The notes: generated from the sequence alone by a model not told the origin. Shown: positions 49,208 through 59,320, counted from the first letter of the stretch. The stretch: DNA of 64,000 bases from Paenibacillus camerounensis (GCF_000723885.1 NZ_CCDG010000041.1:78552-142551), one strand, 5' to 3'. A program made the numbers and translations.

Positions 49208-50280
49208 CTGCGTACAGCTGTGATAATAATCAGAATCACCGGGATCACAATCATAAACACCGGATAGACGGTATACAGCAGCCGTGCCCCCTCATCCAGA
49301 TGTTCAGTAAAGCTGCGGGCATCCAGCATAGAGGTAAACAGGATTATCAGACTGCAGGGATAGAGCATTCTCCGGTACGGCAGATTAAAGAGCTCCGAGA
49401 TTCCGATTAGCGCAGCGGTGAAGAAGACGGACATTTTGAAAAACACCCCGATAATCAGCACCATTACCACAAAAATATCGACCCGCTGGATAAAATCCGA
49501 GATGGAGATCTTGCTGATTGTCGGCATCAGCGGCAGCGGGGAGCGCTCTGCAATATCTGCTCCGAGCACCGATATGTTAAGCGCAATCGTTGCGCTTAAC
49601 AGCAGGGCCGAAGCCAGCATGGCCGCTGCAATCACCCAGGGACCCTTGCGCATATCGGACAGATAAGGCATCAGCATTGTAAATACAACCATTTCACCGA
49701 ACGGGAACATATAATTCTGGCGCACCACTGAATCTATTACCGGCCAGAGTCCGTCCCCCAGAACAGGCAGCAGCTGCAGCAGATTAATGGAGCCTGACAG
49801 CATCAGCAGTACCATACTGAATAATCCGATCATCAGAACGATCATAGTAAAGACCAGGGAGGTCCGGGTTAGCACCTCCGTCCCCTTATGGAGCACATAG
49901 GAGCTGGACAGAATCATCAGCATACTGAGAATAAAGAGGGGGGTGTTATGCATCGTAGCCATTGCAAGCATCGTACTGCCGTCACGCAGTCCCCGGCCTG
50001 AAAGATTCATGTACAGAATAATGTACATCAACGCCACCGGTGTGCCGATTACAGGACCAAGCAGCTTGCGGGCATACGCCGTAAACGGCATTTCCGGATG
50101 CTTCCTGTACAGATAGGCATACCCCCAGAACATCAGCAGGCCGGCCATACAGCCAATGAGTATGGATAGCCAGGCATCTCTTCCGGAAGCCATACCCAGA
50201 TTGACTACCAGCGAGGTCCCCAGCTCAAACAGCAGCGTAATACTGAAAAACTGCAGCAGCCCTATCTTTACTTTTCCCAT
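49180..50280 (-). CDS. Spore germination permease (GerAB/GerKB family)
   Basis: A 366-residue protein with about ten TM helices in the APC-type fold of GerAB: 'LLQFFSITLLFELGTSLVVNLGMASGRDAWLSIL' at the start, and mid-protein 'SRSG'-like loops typical of the B subunit. This subunit binds the germinant in the inner spore membrane. The ATG follows GGGGGAGG, 19 nt after the C subunit stop. It is the third gene of an A-C-B operon. Confidence 0.9.
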   Translation of the reverse strand: MGKVKIGLLQFFSITLLFELGTSLVVNLGMASGRDAWLSILIGCMAGLLMFWGYAYLYRKHPEMPFTAYARKLLGPVIGTPVALMYIILYMNLSGRGLRDGSTMLAMATMHNTPLFILSMLMILSSSYVLHKGTEVLTRTSLVFTMIVLMIGLFSMVLLMLSGSINLLQLLPVLGDGLWPVIDSVVRQNYMFPFGEMVVFTMLMPYLSDMRKGPWVIAAAMLASALLLSATIALNISVLGADIAERSPLPLMPTISKISISDFIQRVDIFVVMVLIIGVFFKMSVFFTAALIGISELFNLPYRRMLYPCSLIILFTSMLDARSFTEHLDEGARLLYTVYPVFMIVIPVILIIITAVRSYFSAPRPG

Positions 50281-50298
50281 AATAGACCTCCCCCGTTT

Positions 50299-51510
50299 CT
50301 AAGGATTTACCTGAAAAGAGTTATTGCGCATATCGGTGTGCCGGATAACAGCATCCGCATCAATTCTATATTCACAATGTGCAAAAATTTCCTCCCAGTG
50401 ATCCTTGACCTTTTTCCAGCCCCGCGGATTACTGCGCTCCATTAATTGCCCGAATCCGATGTAATCACTGTTGTATTTCTTAGCGGCCTCGACGGCAGTC
50501 CTCATCTTCTGTACAGTATCTTCAATAAGAGTTTGTGACAGATTCTCAAGCGTCTTCGGGGAGGTCAGATTCAGAGAATTGGGACTCTCCTTAACAGCCG
50601 CCTGCTGGATGATTTTTACTATGAATACCGGGTGCTCCGGATCTGATCCCTCGACACTGAGCTCTACCTGTGACTGGTACACATCGAAGGTAATATAACC
50701 TTCATGGGGATGCCGGATGACTGCCGGATAGCCTTTAATTTTATTATGCAAAAGCGCAGTCCCCAGTGCCGCATCCCCTGTCAGCCAGCCCTTTAGCCGG
50801 TCGTCCTTAAAGGCGGCAAGTTCAGTCACCCTGATGACAGCACGCGGTGCGATTGTTTTCATATTATCATTCGTATCTGCGCCTTCCCGGTTGCCGTCGA
50901 TAGTAACGCCGTTAATAACCGGACCTCCCCCTCTCAGCTGAATGCCTCTGATGACATCGTCTACCTCCAAACGGTAGTTATAACCGAACTGTTTTGAGGT
51001 CGTATCCAGCTTCTCAACCAGGTCATTTGCCGGTATTTTGCTGAACACCGTCATGGTTGACAGAATATCCCGGGCCGGCTGGTCTTTGGCAACAAACACC
51101 AGGCTGGTCAGCCGGGTATCACTTTCCCGTTCAAGCACATCCATCATGTCCTTGATACCCTCCCGCGCCAGCTTCTCCGAAACAACCAGGACGCGGACAT
51201 GGGCAAGGGAGAGGAAACGGGCGGTCTGACGGGACGCATTGGCCAGCGCCTCAAACATTGTGCGGCCTTTCCCTGTATACAAGGCGACCGGCGAGATTCC
51301 GCGCGCATTTTGTCCGGATATTTCGTCGGCGACAATAACCTGAAAGGATAGCACATATTTTTCGGTCTCCCCTTCCCCGCGGTCAATGGCGACACCGGAC
51401 ACAATCGCCCGTCGGTTAAGCTCCACACTATCCCAGCAGCCGGTTAACAGAATGGGAAGCCCCAGCAGCAGGATGAGGAGCAGGCACCGTACGGGTTTAT
51501 TCTTCTTCAT
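50299..51510 (-). CDS. Spore germination lipoprotein (GerAC family)
   Basis: A 403-residue Ger(x)C lipoprotein: signal peptide and lipobox 'ILLTGC', followed directly by 'WDSVELNRRAIVSGVAIDRG', the family hallmark. The C-terminal region ends 'NPRGWKKVKDHWEEIFA', matching the conserved 'NPRgWk..k..W..if.' motif. It forms the outer part of the germinant receptor. The start is ATG 51508-51510, 4 nt after AAGGTGGAG; it overlaps the A subunit gene by 14 nt. Confidence 0.93.
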   Translation of the reverse strand: MKKNKPVRCLLLILLLGLPILLTGCWDSVELNRRAIVSGVAIDRGEGETEKYVLSFQVIVADEISGQNARGISPVALYTGKGRTMFEALANASRQTARFLSLAHVRVLVVSEKLAREGIKDMMDVLERESDTRLTSLVFVAKDQPARDILSTMTVFSKIPANDLVEKLDTTSKQFGYNYRLEVDDVIRGIQLRGGGPVINGVTIDGNREGADTNDNMKTIAPRAVIRVTELAAFKDDRLKGWLTGDAALGTALLHNKIKGYPAVIRHPHEGYITFDVYQSQVELSVEGSDPEHPVFIVKIIQQAAVKESPNSLNLTSPKTLENLSQTLIEDTVQKMRTAVEAAKKYNSDYIGFGQLMERSNPRGWKKVKDHWEEIFAHCEYRIDADAVIRHTDMRNNSFQVNP

Positions 51511-53149
51511 GGAACTCCACCTTTTCTTCAGACCTGCCTGCAGCTGCATTATCCCGGATAAGCGGGGCTAGTCCTGCTTCATGCCCGGTTGTTACACGTT
51601 TGTATTCCGGCTGTTCCTCCCTGAGCTGCGCCGCTGTTTTGCCCCGGCCCATCAGCCAGAGCGGAAGCCGGAGAATGGTATCCTTCTGTCCTTTCACGGA
51701 TAACGGGACAAAAGGGGACAGATATGGAATTCCGAATGAGCGCAAGCTGTTCATATGTGCAACCAGCAGGATAAGCCCGAGCGTAATACCGTAAAATCCG
51801 AACATCGCTCCCAGCAGCAGGAAGGCAAACCGGATAATCCGGCCGGCTATTGCCATGTTGTAAGCGGGAATTGCAAAGCTGGCAATTCCGGTCAGGGCGA
51901 TCACAATGACCATAATAGGAGTAATAATTCCGGCCTCCACAACTGCCGAACCGAGAATAAGCGCCCCGACCACCGATACCGTCTGTCCGATGACACGCGG
52001 CATCCGCACCCCGGCCTCACGCAGGATTTCGAAGGCCCCTTCCATCAGAAGAGCTTCCACAAAGGCAGGGAACGGTACCGTTTCACGCTGTGAGAGCAGA
52101 TTAATAAGCAGGGTAGTCGGTATCATTTCGTAATGATAGGTTGTAAGTGCAATGTATACTGACGGCCCGAGCAGCAGGACGATGAAGCTGACATACCGGA
52201 CAATGCGCATCAGGATAGCAATATCAAACCGTTGCGAGTAGTCTTCAGCAGACTGAAAAAATTGGGTGAACACCGCCGGAAGAATCAGCACGAACGGTGT
52301 GCCGTCAACGATAATGACAACACGCCCTTCCAGCAGATTGCCTGCCGCTACATCCGGGCGCTCTGAATTATAGATCGTCGGAAAGGGCGTAAACGTCTTG
52401 TCCTGAATCAGCTCTTCAATGAATCCCGATTCCAGCACCTCATCAATTGAGATCTTGTTCAAGCGGCGCCTGGCCTCATCCACCAGATCTTCCCCGGCTA
52501 TCTCTTTCATATACAGCATCGCTACATGGGTCTGGGTTTCTGTACCGATCTTGGTATACTCAAGCCGCAGCTTAGGTGATTTGATCCGCCGGCGGATCAG
52601 TGAAATATTAGTGGCTACAGATTCTACGAACCCGTCCTTCGGCCCGCGGACAACCATCTGTGAAGAAGACTCTTCTACAGAGCGCGCTTCACCGCCTCTG
52701 GTATCGCAGATGACCGCACTTAAATATCCGTCAGCGAGAACAGCCGTGTCACCTGATAGCACGGCCAGCAGCAGATCATTCCATTCCACTGTAACTTCAG
52801 CCGAGCCAAGCTCTAATACCCGTTGAATCAGCCATGCAGGGAACGGCTCCGGACTGCCCGTATCATCCGGCTGCTGTCCAGACGGGTCAGACAAGAGCGA
52901 GCCGATTACGAACTCATTGACGGCAGTGGCATCCGCCAGGCCGCTGATATGAACCGCCGCTGCCTGTAATGGATACTCTTTTCCGGCCTGTATTTTCCGC
53001 ACCTTCAGATCAGGGCTTCCTCCAAGCGCTATCCTGATATTGCGGATGTCCTCGTCAAGAGATCCGGTTAATCCGGGAGTCCCCGTTTCAGAGCCGGGCA
53101 AGCCTTGCTCTTTACTCTTGCTTCTCAGAGTCTGCCGTCTGCTGTTCAT
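51497..53149 (-). CDS. Spore germination protein (GerAA family)
   Basis: A 550-residue GerA-type protein: a long cytoplasmic N-terminal region (~1-320) with 'KVRKIQAGKEYPLQAAAVHISGLAD', then five or six TM helices including 'YEMIPTTLLINLLSQRETVPFPAFVEALLMEGAFEILREAG'. GerA subunits are thought to form an oligomeric ion channel that opens on germinant binding. The ATG follows GGGGGAG. A sigma-G-like promoter lies at 53182-53212. Confidence 0.94.
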   Translation of the reverse strand: MNSRRQTLRSKSKEQGLPGSETGTPGLTGSLDEDIRNIRIALGGSPDLKVRKIQAGKEYPLQAAAVHISGLADATAVNEFVIGSLLSDPSGQQPDDTGSPEPFPAWLIQRVLELGSAEVTVEWNDLLLAVLSGDTAVLADGYLSAVICDTRGGEARSVEESSSQMVVRGPKDGFVESVATNISLIRRRIKSPKLRLEYTKIGTETQTHVAMLYMKEIAGEDLVDEARRRLNKISIDEVLESGFIEELIQDKTFTPFPTIYNSERPDVAAGNLLEGRVVIIVDGTPFVLILPAVFTQFFQSAEDYSQRFDIAILMRIVRYVSFIVLLLGPSVYIALTTYHYEMIPTTLLINLLSQRETVPFPAFVEALLMEGAFEILREAGVRMPRVIGQTVSVVGALILGSAVVEAGIITPIMVIVIALTGIASFAIPAYNMAIAGRIIRFAFLLLGAMFGFYGITLGLILLVAHMNSLRSFGIPYLSPFVPLSVKGQKDTILRLPLWLMGRGKTAAQLREEQPEYKRVTTGHEAGLAPLIRDNAAAGRSEEKVEFHEEE

Positions 53150-53181
53150 CGGACTCCCCCTCTTTCAATCACAATGTTTCC

Positions 53182-53212
53182 TATTATTCGCGGATCTTCC
53201 TGCCATTATTCG
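53182..53212 (-). promoter_or_regulatory. Sigma-G-like promoter of the ger operon
   Basis: Minus-strand CGAATA (complement of 53207-53212), 18-bp spacer and AATAATA (complement of 53182-53188). This fits the sigma-G pattern TGHATA / CATWMTA with one mismatch in each box. It lies 33 bp before the gerAA-type start, in line with forespore expression of ger operons. Confidence 0.5.
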
Positions 53213-53278
53213 GCTGATCATACCGGTATAGACAAGCAGCATTTATTGTGCAAAGCATATAAACTCTTATCTTTGCAC

Positions 53279-53321
53279 AAAAAAGGGTGCCCGCAAGCCG
53301 TAAGGCTTACCGGACACCCTT
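53279..53321 (-). terminator. Intrinsic terminator after dapF
   Basis: AAGGGTG.CCGG..AAGCC pairs across 53304-53321 / 53283-53299 with small mismatches, followed on the minus strand by TTTTTTG. Confidence 0.88.
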
Positions 53322-53365
53322 CTATTTGCTGCAGAAGGCTAAAGGACGGGACAAGCCCGGCCTGA

Positions 53366-54202
53366 TTATACTTCTACAGATCCCGTATAGACCACCTGAG
53401 CCGGGCCGCTCATATATACATGATTATCCTGCTCATTCCATTCGATGAACAGATCTCCGCCTTTAAGGCTGATAACAGCCGAACGGTCGGTCAGACCATT
53501 CAAGACAGAGGATACCAGCGTTGCGCAGGCGCCTGTACCGCAGGCCAGAGTTGGCCCTGCACCGCGTTCCCAGACGCGCATGTCCACATGTCCGCGGTCC
53601 AGCACCGTTGCAAATTCAACGTTAACTTTTCTCGGGAAGAGCGGATGCACTTCAAGCTTAGGCCCCCAGGTAGCCAGATCAAAGCTGACAGCATCATCTA
53701 CATAAATAACACAGTGCGGGTTACCCATTGATACCGCAGTAAATTTAAATTCGGTTCCATCGGCCTCAATTGGCTGGTCCAGCACCGGCTCAGCATCAAT
53801 AGCAACCGGAATCTTCGTTCCGGACAACACAGGTTCGCCCATATCCACGGTTACTGTCTCTACCACACCGTCCTTTACCTTCAGCGATACCTTCTGCTGG
53901 CCGGCGCCAATCGTTTCGATTACGATCTCCTCCGACTCAACCAGGCCATGCTCATACACATACTTGGATACACAGCGGATCGCGTTCCCGCACTGCTCGG
54001 CCTCCGAGCCGTCCGAATTCATTATGCGCATCATATAGTCTCCGCGTTCAGACGGCAGAATGTATACAAGCCCGTCGGCACCGATTCCGAAGAACCGGTT
54101 GCACAGCTTAACCGCCAGCTCTGCAGCATTGGCAGGCAGCTCCTGCTCGCCGAATACGATAATAAAGTCATTGCCAAGACCGTGCATTTTTGTAAATTCC
54201 AT
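53366..54202 (-). CDS. dapF: Diaminopimelate epimerase
   Basis: A 278-residue DapF: 'FTKMHGLGNDFIIV', first catalytic Cys71 in 'SEAEQCGNAIRCV', 'VSMGNPHCVIYV' and second catalytic Cys in 'LACGTGACATL'. It converts LL- to meso-diaminopimelate for lysine and peptidoglycan synthesis. The start is ATG 54200-54202, about 11 nt after TAGGAG. It stands alone here between the ger operon and a P-type ATPase gene. Confidence 0.96.
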   Translation of the reverse strand: MEFTKMHGLGNDFIIVFGEQELPANAAELAVKLCNRFFGIGADGLVYILPSERGDYMMRIMNSDGSEAEQCGNAIRCVSKYVYEHGLVESEEIVIETIGAGQQKVSLKVKDGVVETVTVDMGEPVLSGTKIPVAIDAEPVLDQPIEADGTEFKFTAVSMGNPHCVIYVDDAVSFDLATWGPKLEVHPLFPRKVNVEFATVLDRGHVDMRVWERGAGPTLACGTGACATLVSSVLNGLTDRSAVISLKGGDLFIEWNEQDNHVYMSGPAQVVYTGSVEV

Positions 54203-54288
54203 TATTGATTCCACTCCTAAAAGGTTGTTTGTGAGCAATCATATGTGAACCAAGCATACCTCAAGGAGCGGAGACATTGCTATTGATT

Positions 54289-57108
54289 TTATGCTGAAAT
54301 TTTTGTACTTTTCATCATCGGCCGCCCGCCGCTCTTGCTGCGGTTCTTTTTGCCACCCCAGACGCTGCCTGCCCCCATCACGAAGGTAGGAATACCGGCG
54401 CTTACGAATACCAGGCACCACTCCCGGAAGTTCAGCGGTACGGTCTTAAAGACCGGCTGCAGTACCGGCAGGTACATAACGAGCAGCATCAGCAGCACGG
54501 ATGAAAGTACAGCCAGCACCAGCGCCTTATTCTGGAGCGGGTTGCGGTGGAATATCGAGCGCGAGCTGCGGCAGTCAAACACGTGGATCAGTTGGGCCAT
54601 CACCAAAGTAGCAAAGGCTACAGACTGTGCACGGACCAGCTGCTCTGCGCTGCCGGGGGCTGTGCGCAGCGTCAGCCAGAAGGCTCCTAATGTGCAGAGC
54701 CCGATCAGCAGTCCCCGGCTGACAATCTTCCAGCCCAGGCGGCGGGCAAAGATATTCTCTTTCGCCCCGCGCGGCTTGTGCTCCATCAGATCCTTCTCCG
54801 GCTGGTCTACCCCGAGTGCCATAGCAGGCAGCCCGTCTGTTACCAGATTGACCCATAGAATCTGAATCGGCACCAGCGGCAGCGGAAGCCCCAGCATCAT
54901 TGCAAAGAACATGGTCAGAATCTCGCCCACATTGGAAGCCAGAAGGTAGCGGATGAATTTCCGGATATTCTCGTATATATTCCGGCCTTCCTCGATGGCG
55001 GCGACAATGGTTGAGAAATTATCATCACCCAGCACCAGTGATGAAGCCTCTTTCGTAACATCGGTGCCGGTTATACCCATGGAGATGCCGATGTCTGCCG
55101 CTTTGATCGCCGGGGCATCATTGACACCGTCGCCGGTCATCGCAACCACATGGCCGCGCCGCTGCAGCGACTTGACGATCCGCAGCTTGTGCTCCGGAGA
55201 TACACGGGCATATACATTGACGGTATCGGATACTTTATCCAGCTCATCATCGTCCATCCGGCTCAGCTGTGTTCCGGTCAGCACGGTTCCGCCGCGCTGC
55301 AGGATGCCAAGCTGATTGGCAATTGCTTCCGCGGTTGTCCCGTGGTCGCCGGTAATCATCACGGTTTTGATGCCTGCACGACGGGTTATGCTGATTGCAT
55401 CGCGCACCTCCCGCCGCGGCGGGTCAATCATCCCGGCCAGGCCTGCGAAGACCAGCTGGCACTCCGCTTCCTTCTCGCTGCCTGCTGATTCACTGGGGCG
55501 GAGTTCACGGTAAGCCATACCTAGCACCCTTAGTGCACCGGAGGCCATCTCCTCATTCGCTTCGAGCACCTTCTGGCGCAGCGTCGGCGTGCAAGGCACA
55601 ACCGCCCCCTCCCACAGCATATAGGTGCAGCAGTTCAGCAGCACATCCGGCGCACCCTTCGTGCAGATCATCCGTCCTCCGGGATGGCTGACGACAACAG
55701 ACATCAGCTTGCGTTCCGAATCAAACGGGAATTCCCGCTCTCTTGTATACGTAACTGCCAGTGACTGTGCAGTAAGGCCCATTTTGGCGGATAAGGCTAC
55801 CAGGGCGCCTTCGGTCGGATCTCCCTTCAGCTCCCATACCGGCTGGCTGCTGAGCAGATTCTCACCGGCTTCGGCTTTATCCTTCCCTTTGCGTTTGCCG
55901 CGCAGCTCAGACGGAAAGGTCTCCACAATCTCGGCATTGCTGCAGAGCGCACCGATCTGCAGCATCCGCCGCAGATTCTGGTCATTCTTCAGATCAGCCG
56001 GCTTGCCCTTCTGCATAACCTGGCCGGCCGGGGCATATCCCTCCCCCGTCACCTCAAGAACCCGCCCGGCGTTCCAGACACGCGTCACCGTCATCTTGTT
56101 CTGCGTCAGTGTCCCTGTCTTATCAGAGCAGATAACCGATGCACAGCCAAGCGTCTCTACGGAAGGCAGCTTGCGGACAATTGCCTTGCGTTTGATCATC
56201 CGCTGCACACCAAGCGCGAGGGCAATCGTCACAATTGCCGGCAGCCCTTCCGGAATGGCAGCTACCGCAAGACTTACACCTGCGAGGAACATCGCCGGTG
56301 CAGGCTGTCCGTGCAGAATACCGGCCAGCACCACAACAATAGTCAGTCCCAGTGATACGTAGATCAGAATCTTTCCGAGCTGCTCCAGACGGTGCTGCAG
56401 CGGGGTTTCCTGAGATTCGGTATTCTGAATCAGATCGGCTATTTTGCCCATCTCCGTATCCATGCCGGTCCGGACAACCACTGCTTTGCCGGTACCGCGT
56501 GTAATCATCGTGCCCATGAAGCCGATATTTTTCTGGTCACCCAGTGGTAGCTCGGCTGCATGAATGGACTCCGCATGCTTGGATACGGGCAGTGATTCGC
56601 CGGTTAGAGCCGACTCCTCTGCATACAACGCGCTGCACTCCAGCCAGCGTACATCGGCCGGCACCCGGTCGCCGCTTTCCAGCAGCACGATGTCTCCTGG
56701 AACGAGCAGTCTGGCTGCTATGGTCTCCTGAATGCCTTCCCGCAGCACCTTAGCATGTGGAGCAGATAGCTGCTTTAACGCCCGCAGCGAACGTTCGGCA
56801 CGGAACTCCTGTACAAAACCCAGCACGCCGTTAAGCAGAATAATGGCAACAATCGTAATGGCATCCAGGTATTCGCCCAGAAGGCCGGATACCAGCGTCG
56901 CCCCCATCAGCACCAGCACCATAAAATCCTTGAACTGGTTAAGCAGCAGGGTCAGCGGTGAGACCTTTTTACCCTCCGACAGTTCGTTGAACCCGCTCTC
57001 CTTGCGTCTTTCCTCCGCTGCCTCTGCGCTCAGGCCCTTGCCCGGTTGAACGCCGAACAGCTTTTGCAGCTCCTCTGCACCGAGCCGGTGCCAGCTTTTT
57101 TGTTCCAT
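54289..57108 (-). CDS. yloB: Calcium-transporting P-type ATPase (P2A)
   Basis: A 939-residue cation pump of SERCA/PMR1 type: 'AIPEGLPAIVTIALALG' (M4), phosphorylation site 'CSDKTGTLTQNKMTVTRVW', 'KGAPDVLL', 'MITGDHGTTA' and hinge 'MTGDGVNDAPAIKAADIG'. M6 'ILWVNLVTDGLPAMALG' carries the N..TD calcium-site residues. It exports Ca2+ from the cytosol; the B. subtilis homologue YloB sits near yloA and yloC, as here. The start is ATG 57106-57108, after GGGAGGGG at about 10 nt; the upstream 24 codons are excluded. Confidence 0.92.
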   Translation of the reverse strand: MEQKSWHRLGAEELQKLFGVQPGKGLSAEAAEERRKESGFNELSEGKKVSPLTLLLNQFKDFMVLVLMGATLVSGLLGEYLDAITIVAIILLNGVLGFVQEFRAERSLRALKQLSAPHAKVLREGIQETIAARLLVPGDIVLLESGDRVPADVRWLECSALYAEESALTGESLPVSKHAESIHAAELPLGDQKNIGFMGTMITRGTGKAVVVRTGMDTEMGKIADLIQNTESQETPLQHRLEQLGKILIYVSLGLTIVVVLAGILHGQPAPAMFLAGVSLAVAAIPEGLPAIVTIALALGVQRMIKRKAIVRKLPSVETLGCASVICSDKTGTLTQNKMTVTRVWNAGRVLEVTGEGYAPAGQVMQKGKPADLKNDQNLRRMLQIGALCSNAEIVETFPSELRGKRKGKDKAEAGENLLSSQPVWELKGDPTEGALVALSAKMGLTAQSLAVTYTREREFPFDSERKLMSVVVSHPGGRMICTKGAPDVLLNCCTYMLWEGAVVPCTPTLRQKVLEANEEMASGALRVLGMAYRELRPSESAGSEKEAECQLVFAGLAGMIDPPRREVRDAISITRRAGIKTVMITGDHGTTAEAIANQLGILQRGGTVLTGTQLSRMDDDELDKVSDTVNVYARVSPEHKLRIVKSLQRRGHVVAMTGDGVNDAPAIKAADIGISMGITGTDVTKEASSLVLGDDNFSTIVAAIEEGRNIYENIRKFIRYLLASNVGEILTMFFAMMLGLPLPLVPIQILWVNLVTDGLPAMALGVDQPEKDLMEHKPRGAKENIFARRLGWKIVSRGLLIGLCTLGAFWLTLRTAPGSAEQLVRAQSVAFATLVMAQLIHVFDCRSSRSIFHRNPLQNKALVLAVLSSVLLMLLVMYLPVLQPVFKTVPLNFREWCLVFVSAGIPTFVMGAGSVWGGKKNRSKSGGRPMMKSTKISA

Positions 57109-57301
57109 ATCGTTACTTTCCCCTCCCGGTCGTTTCTTGACTTCCGGCGGCACACAGCTTTTCCACCTGTTCATGACCAAGTGTATTCATGGTCGTCCCA
57201 AAATATCACTGCCTGTCTGCTTCTCCTTTTGCGTGAATGTGTTAAAGTATGGCATCATAGGAAGAAGAACATTATCATTTAGCGACAGGAGAGCTTTTAT
57301 C

Positions 57302-59173
57302 ATGGCATTAGATGGAATTGTTACCAGAGCGATCGTGCACGAGCTTCAAGCCTTTATAGGTGCGCGCATCGGCAAAATATATCAGCCCAGCACCCACGAT
57401 CTTATCTTTATCCTGCGCGGGGCCGGAGGCGGCGGTAAGCTGCTGCTCTCGGCCAATCCGACCTATCCCCGCCTGCAGCTGAGCGAGCGGAGCAGCATCA
57501 ATCCGGCGGAAGCGCCGATGTTCTGTATGCTGATGCGCAAGCATTGTGAGGGCGGTATGATTGAGAGCATTACCCAGGTCGGCATGGAGCGGATCATCCA
57601 CATCAATATCCGGACCCGCGACGAGCTTGGCGATGTATCAGCGAAGCAGCTGATTATTGAGCTGATGGGCCGCCATAGCAACATTATCCTCACTGACCTT
57701 ACCTCCGGGACGATTATTGACGGGATTCATCATGTCACCCCTTCAATCAGCAGCTACCGGGTTGTCATGCCCGGAGCCGCCTACACCGAGCCGCCGCAGC
57801 AGCATAAGCTGAATCCGCTGGATGTGGATCAGGAGGCATTCATTGCCCTGATGGCCGCTGCCGAAGAAGCAGCACTGCTGGACAAAAGCGAAGAAGAGCA
57901 GGAGCCTGAAGACATGATCGAAGGGGAGCTTGCCAATCTGCTGCGCTCGCTGGAAGAACCGGTGAAGGACGGAAGCGGCGGTCCTGCACCCTCAGCAGAT
58001 CCCATGGGCTGGATGGTACATGCCTTCAGCGGCTTAAGCCCGCTGATCGCCGGAGAAATTCTGCATAGGGCTGGCAAGGAATATAATCCGCAGAGCCCGG
58101 AGGCGCCGGCACAGCTGTGGACAGCTTTTGAATCCGTAATGACGCCAGTCAGGGAGCTTGCATTCGCTCCGGTTTCCGGGAACAACGCCAAAGGCAAGCC
58201 GGTTTTCTCCGCCATTGCGCTGACTGTACTGGGCGGAGAGGTGCGGAACTACAGCTCTATCAGCAGCTGCCTTGAGGAGTACTACGGAGACAAGGCCGAG
58301 CGCGATACAGTCAAGCAGCGGGTCTCTGACCTGATCCGCTTCCTCACTAACGAGCGCAGTAAAAATGTGAAGAAGCTGGCCAAGCTGCAGAAGGATCTGG
58401 AGGAAGCGGACGACGCCGACCAGTACCGGATCTGGGGAGAGCTGCTGTTTGCTTCCCTGCATACTCTTTCCAAAGGCGATAAGGAAGCCAGACTGGTGAA
58501 TTATTACGATGACAACCAGGCGGAAATTACAATTCCGCTGGACCCGCTGATAACACCATCGGACAATGCACAGCGTTATTTCAAGAAATATAATAAGTAC
58601 AAGAACAGCCTGCTTGTCATAGAAGAGCAGCGGGGTAAGACGCGCGAGGAAATTACCTATATGGAGACACTCCTGCAGCAGCTTGCACACGCTTCGCTTA
58701 ACGATATTGAGGAGATCCGCGATGAGCTGGTCAGCCAGGGCTACCTGCGCGACCGCAGCAAGAAGGGCAAAAAGAAAAAGAAGGCTGCCCGGCCGACCAT
58801 CCAGGTCTACACCTCATCAGAGGGCATTGATATTTACGTCGGCAAAAACAACCTGCAGAACGAATACGTTACAAACCGCCTGGCCTCACCCAATGACACC
58901 TGGCTGCATACCAAGGATATTCCCGGCTCGCATGTCGTTATCCGCAGCGAAACGTTCGGGGATGCCACTTTGGAGGAAGCTGCTCAACTGGCGGCTTTTT
59001 ATAGCCAGGCCAAGCAATCCAGCAGCGTTCCGGTTGACTGCACACTGATCCGCCATGTCCGTAAGCCAAGCGGCGCTAAGCCCGGCTTCGTCATCTATGA
59101 TCATCAGAAAACACTGTTCGTCACACCGGTCGAGGAACGGATTAAAGCATTGCCGAATACGCTTCGCAGTTAG
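57302..59173 (+). CDS. rqcH: Ribosome quality control protein RqcH (NFACT family)
   Basis: A 623-residue NFACT protein (YloA). The NFACT-N domain (~1-170) begins 'ALDGIVTRAIVHELQAFIGARIGKIYQP'; HhH domains, a coiled coil (~390-520) and an NFACT-R domain with 'NDTWLHTKDIPGSHVVIRS' and 'SGAKPGFVIYDHQKTLFV' follow. RqcH binds stalled 50S subunits with tRNA-Ala and adds C-terminal alanine tails. In the NFACT-N motif known as DR (Asp-Arg) this protein reads Glu96-Arg97. The start is ATG 57302, 10 nt after AGGAG; the longer open frame upstream lacks a ribosome binding site. It is divergent from the Ca2+ ATPase gene. Confidence 0.93.
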   Translation: MALDGIVTRAIVHELQAFIGARIGKIYQPSTHDLIFILRGAGGGGKLLLSANPTYPRLQLSERSSINPAEAPMFCMLMRKHCEGGMIESITQVGMERIIHINIRTRDELGDVSAKQLIIELMGRHSNIILTDLTSGTIIDGIHHVTPSISSYRVVMPGAAYTEPPQQHKLNPLDVDQEAFIALMAAAEEAALLDKSEEEQEPEDMIEGELANLLRSLEEPVKDGSGGPAPSADPMGWMVHAFSGLSPLIAGEILHRAGKEYNPQSPEAPAQLWTAFESVMTPVRELAFAPVSGNNAKGKPVFSAIALTVLGGEVRNYSSISSCLEEYYGDKAERDTVKQRVSDLIRFLTNERSKNVKKLAKLQKDLEEADDADQYRIWGELLFASLHTLSKGDKEARLVNYYDDNQAEITIPLDPLITPSDNAQRYFKKYNKYKNSLLVIEEQRGKTREEITYMETLLQQLAHASLNDIEEIRDELVSQGYLRDRSKKGKKKKKAARPTIQVYTSSEGIDIYVGKNNLQNEYVTNRLASPNDTWLHTKDIPGSHVVIRSETFGDATLEEAAQLAAFYSQAKQSSSVPVDCTLIRHVRKPSGAKPGFVIYDHQKTLFVTPVEERIKALPNTLRS

Positions 59174-59180
59174 AAGCCAC

Positions 59181-59231
59181 AAAAAAACGCCGTACCGCAG
59201 ACCTGATTCCCTGTCCTGCAGTACGGCGTTT
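59181..59231. terminator. Bidirectional terminator
   Basis: A 16-bp stem AAACGCCGTACCGCAG (59185-59200) / CTGCAGTACGGCGTTT (59216-59231) with one mismatch. The T-run is strong on the minus strand (seven) and weak on the plus strand. It serves the PHP gene and probably rqcH. Confidence 0.88.
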
Positions 59232-59320
59232 ATATGTTATTCCGTCTCTTTGGATACTAGAGCGCTGCCAGATTCATAGAGAAGCCTGCCTTCATGCACT
59301 ACCGCCTGCTGTCCTGATAA

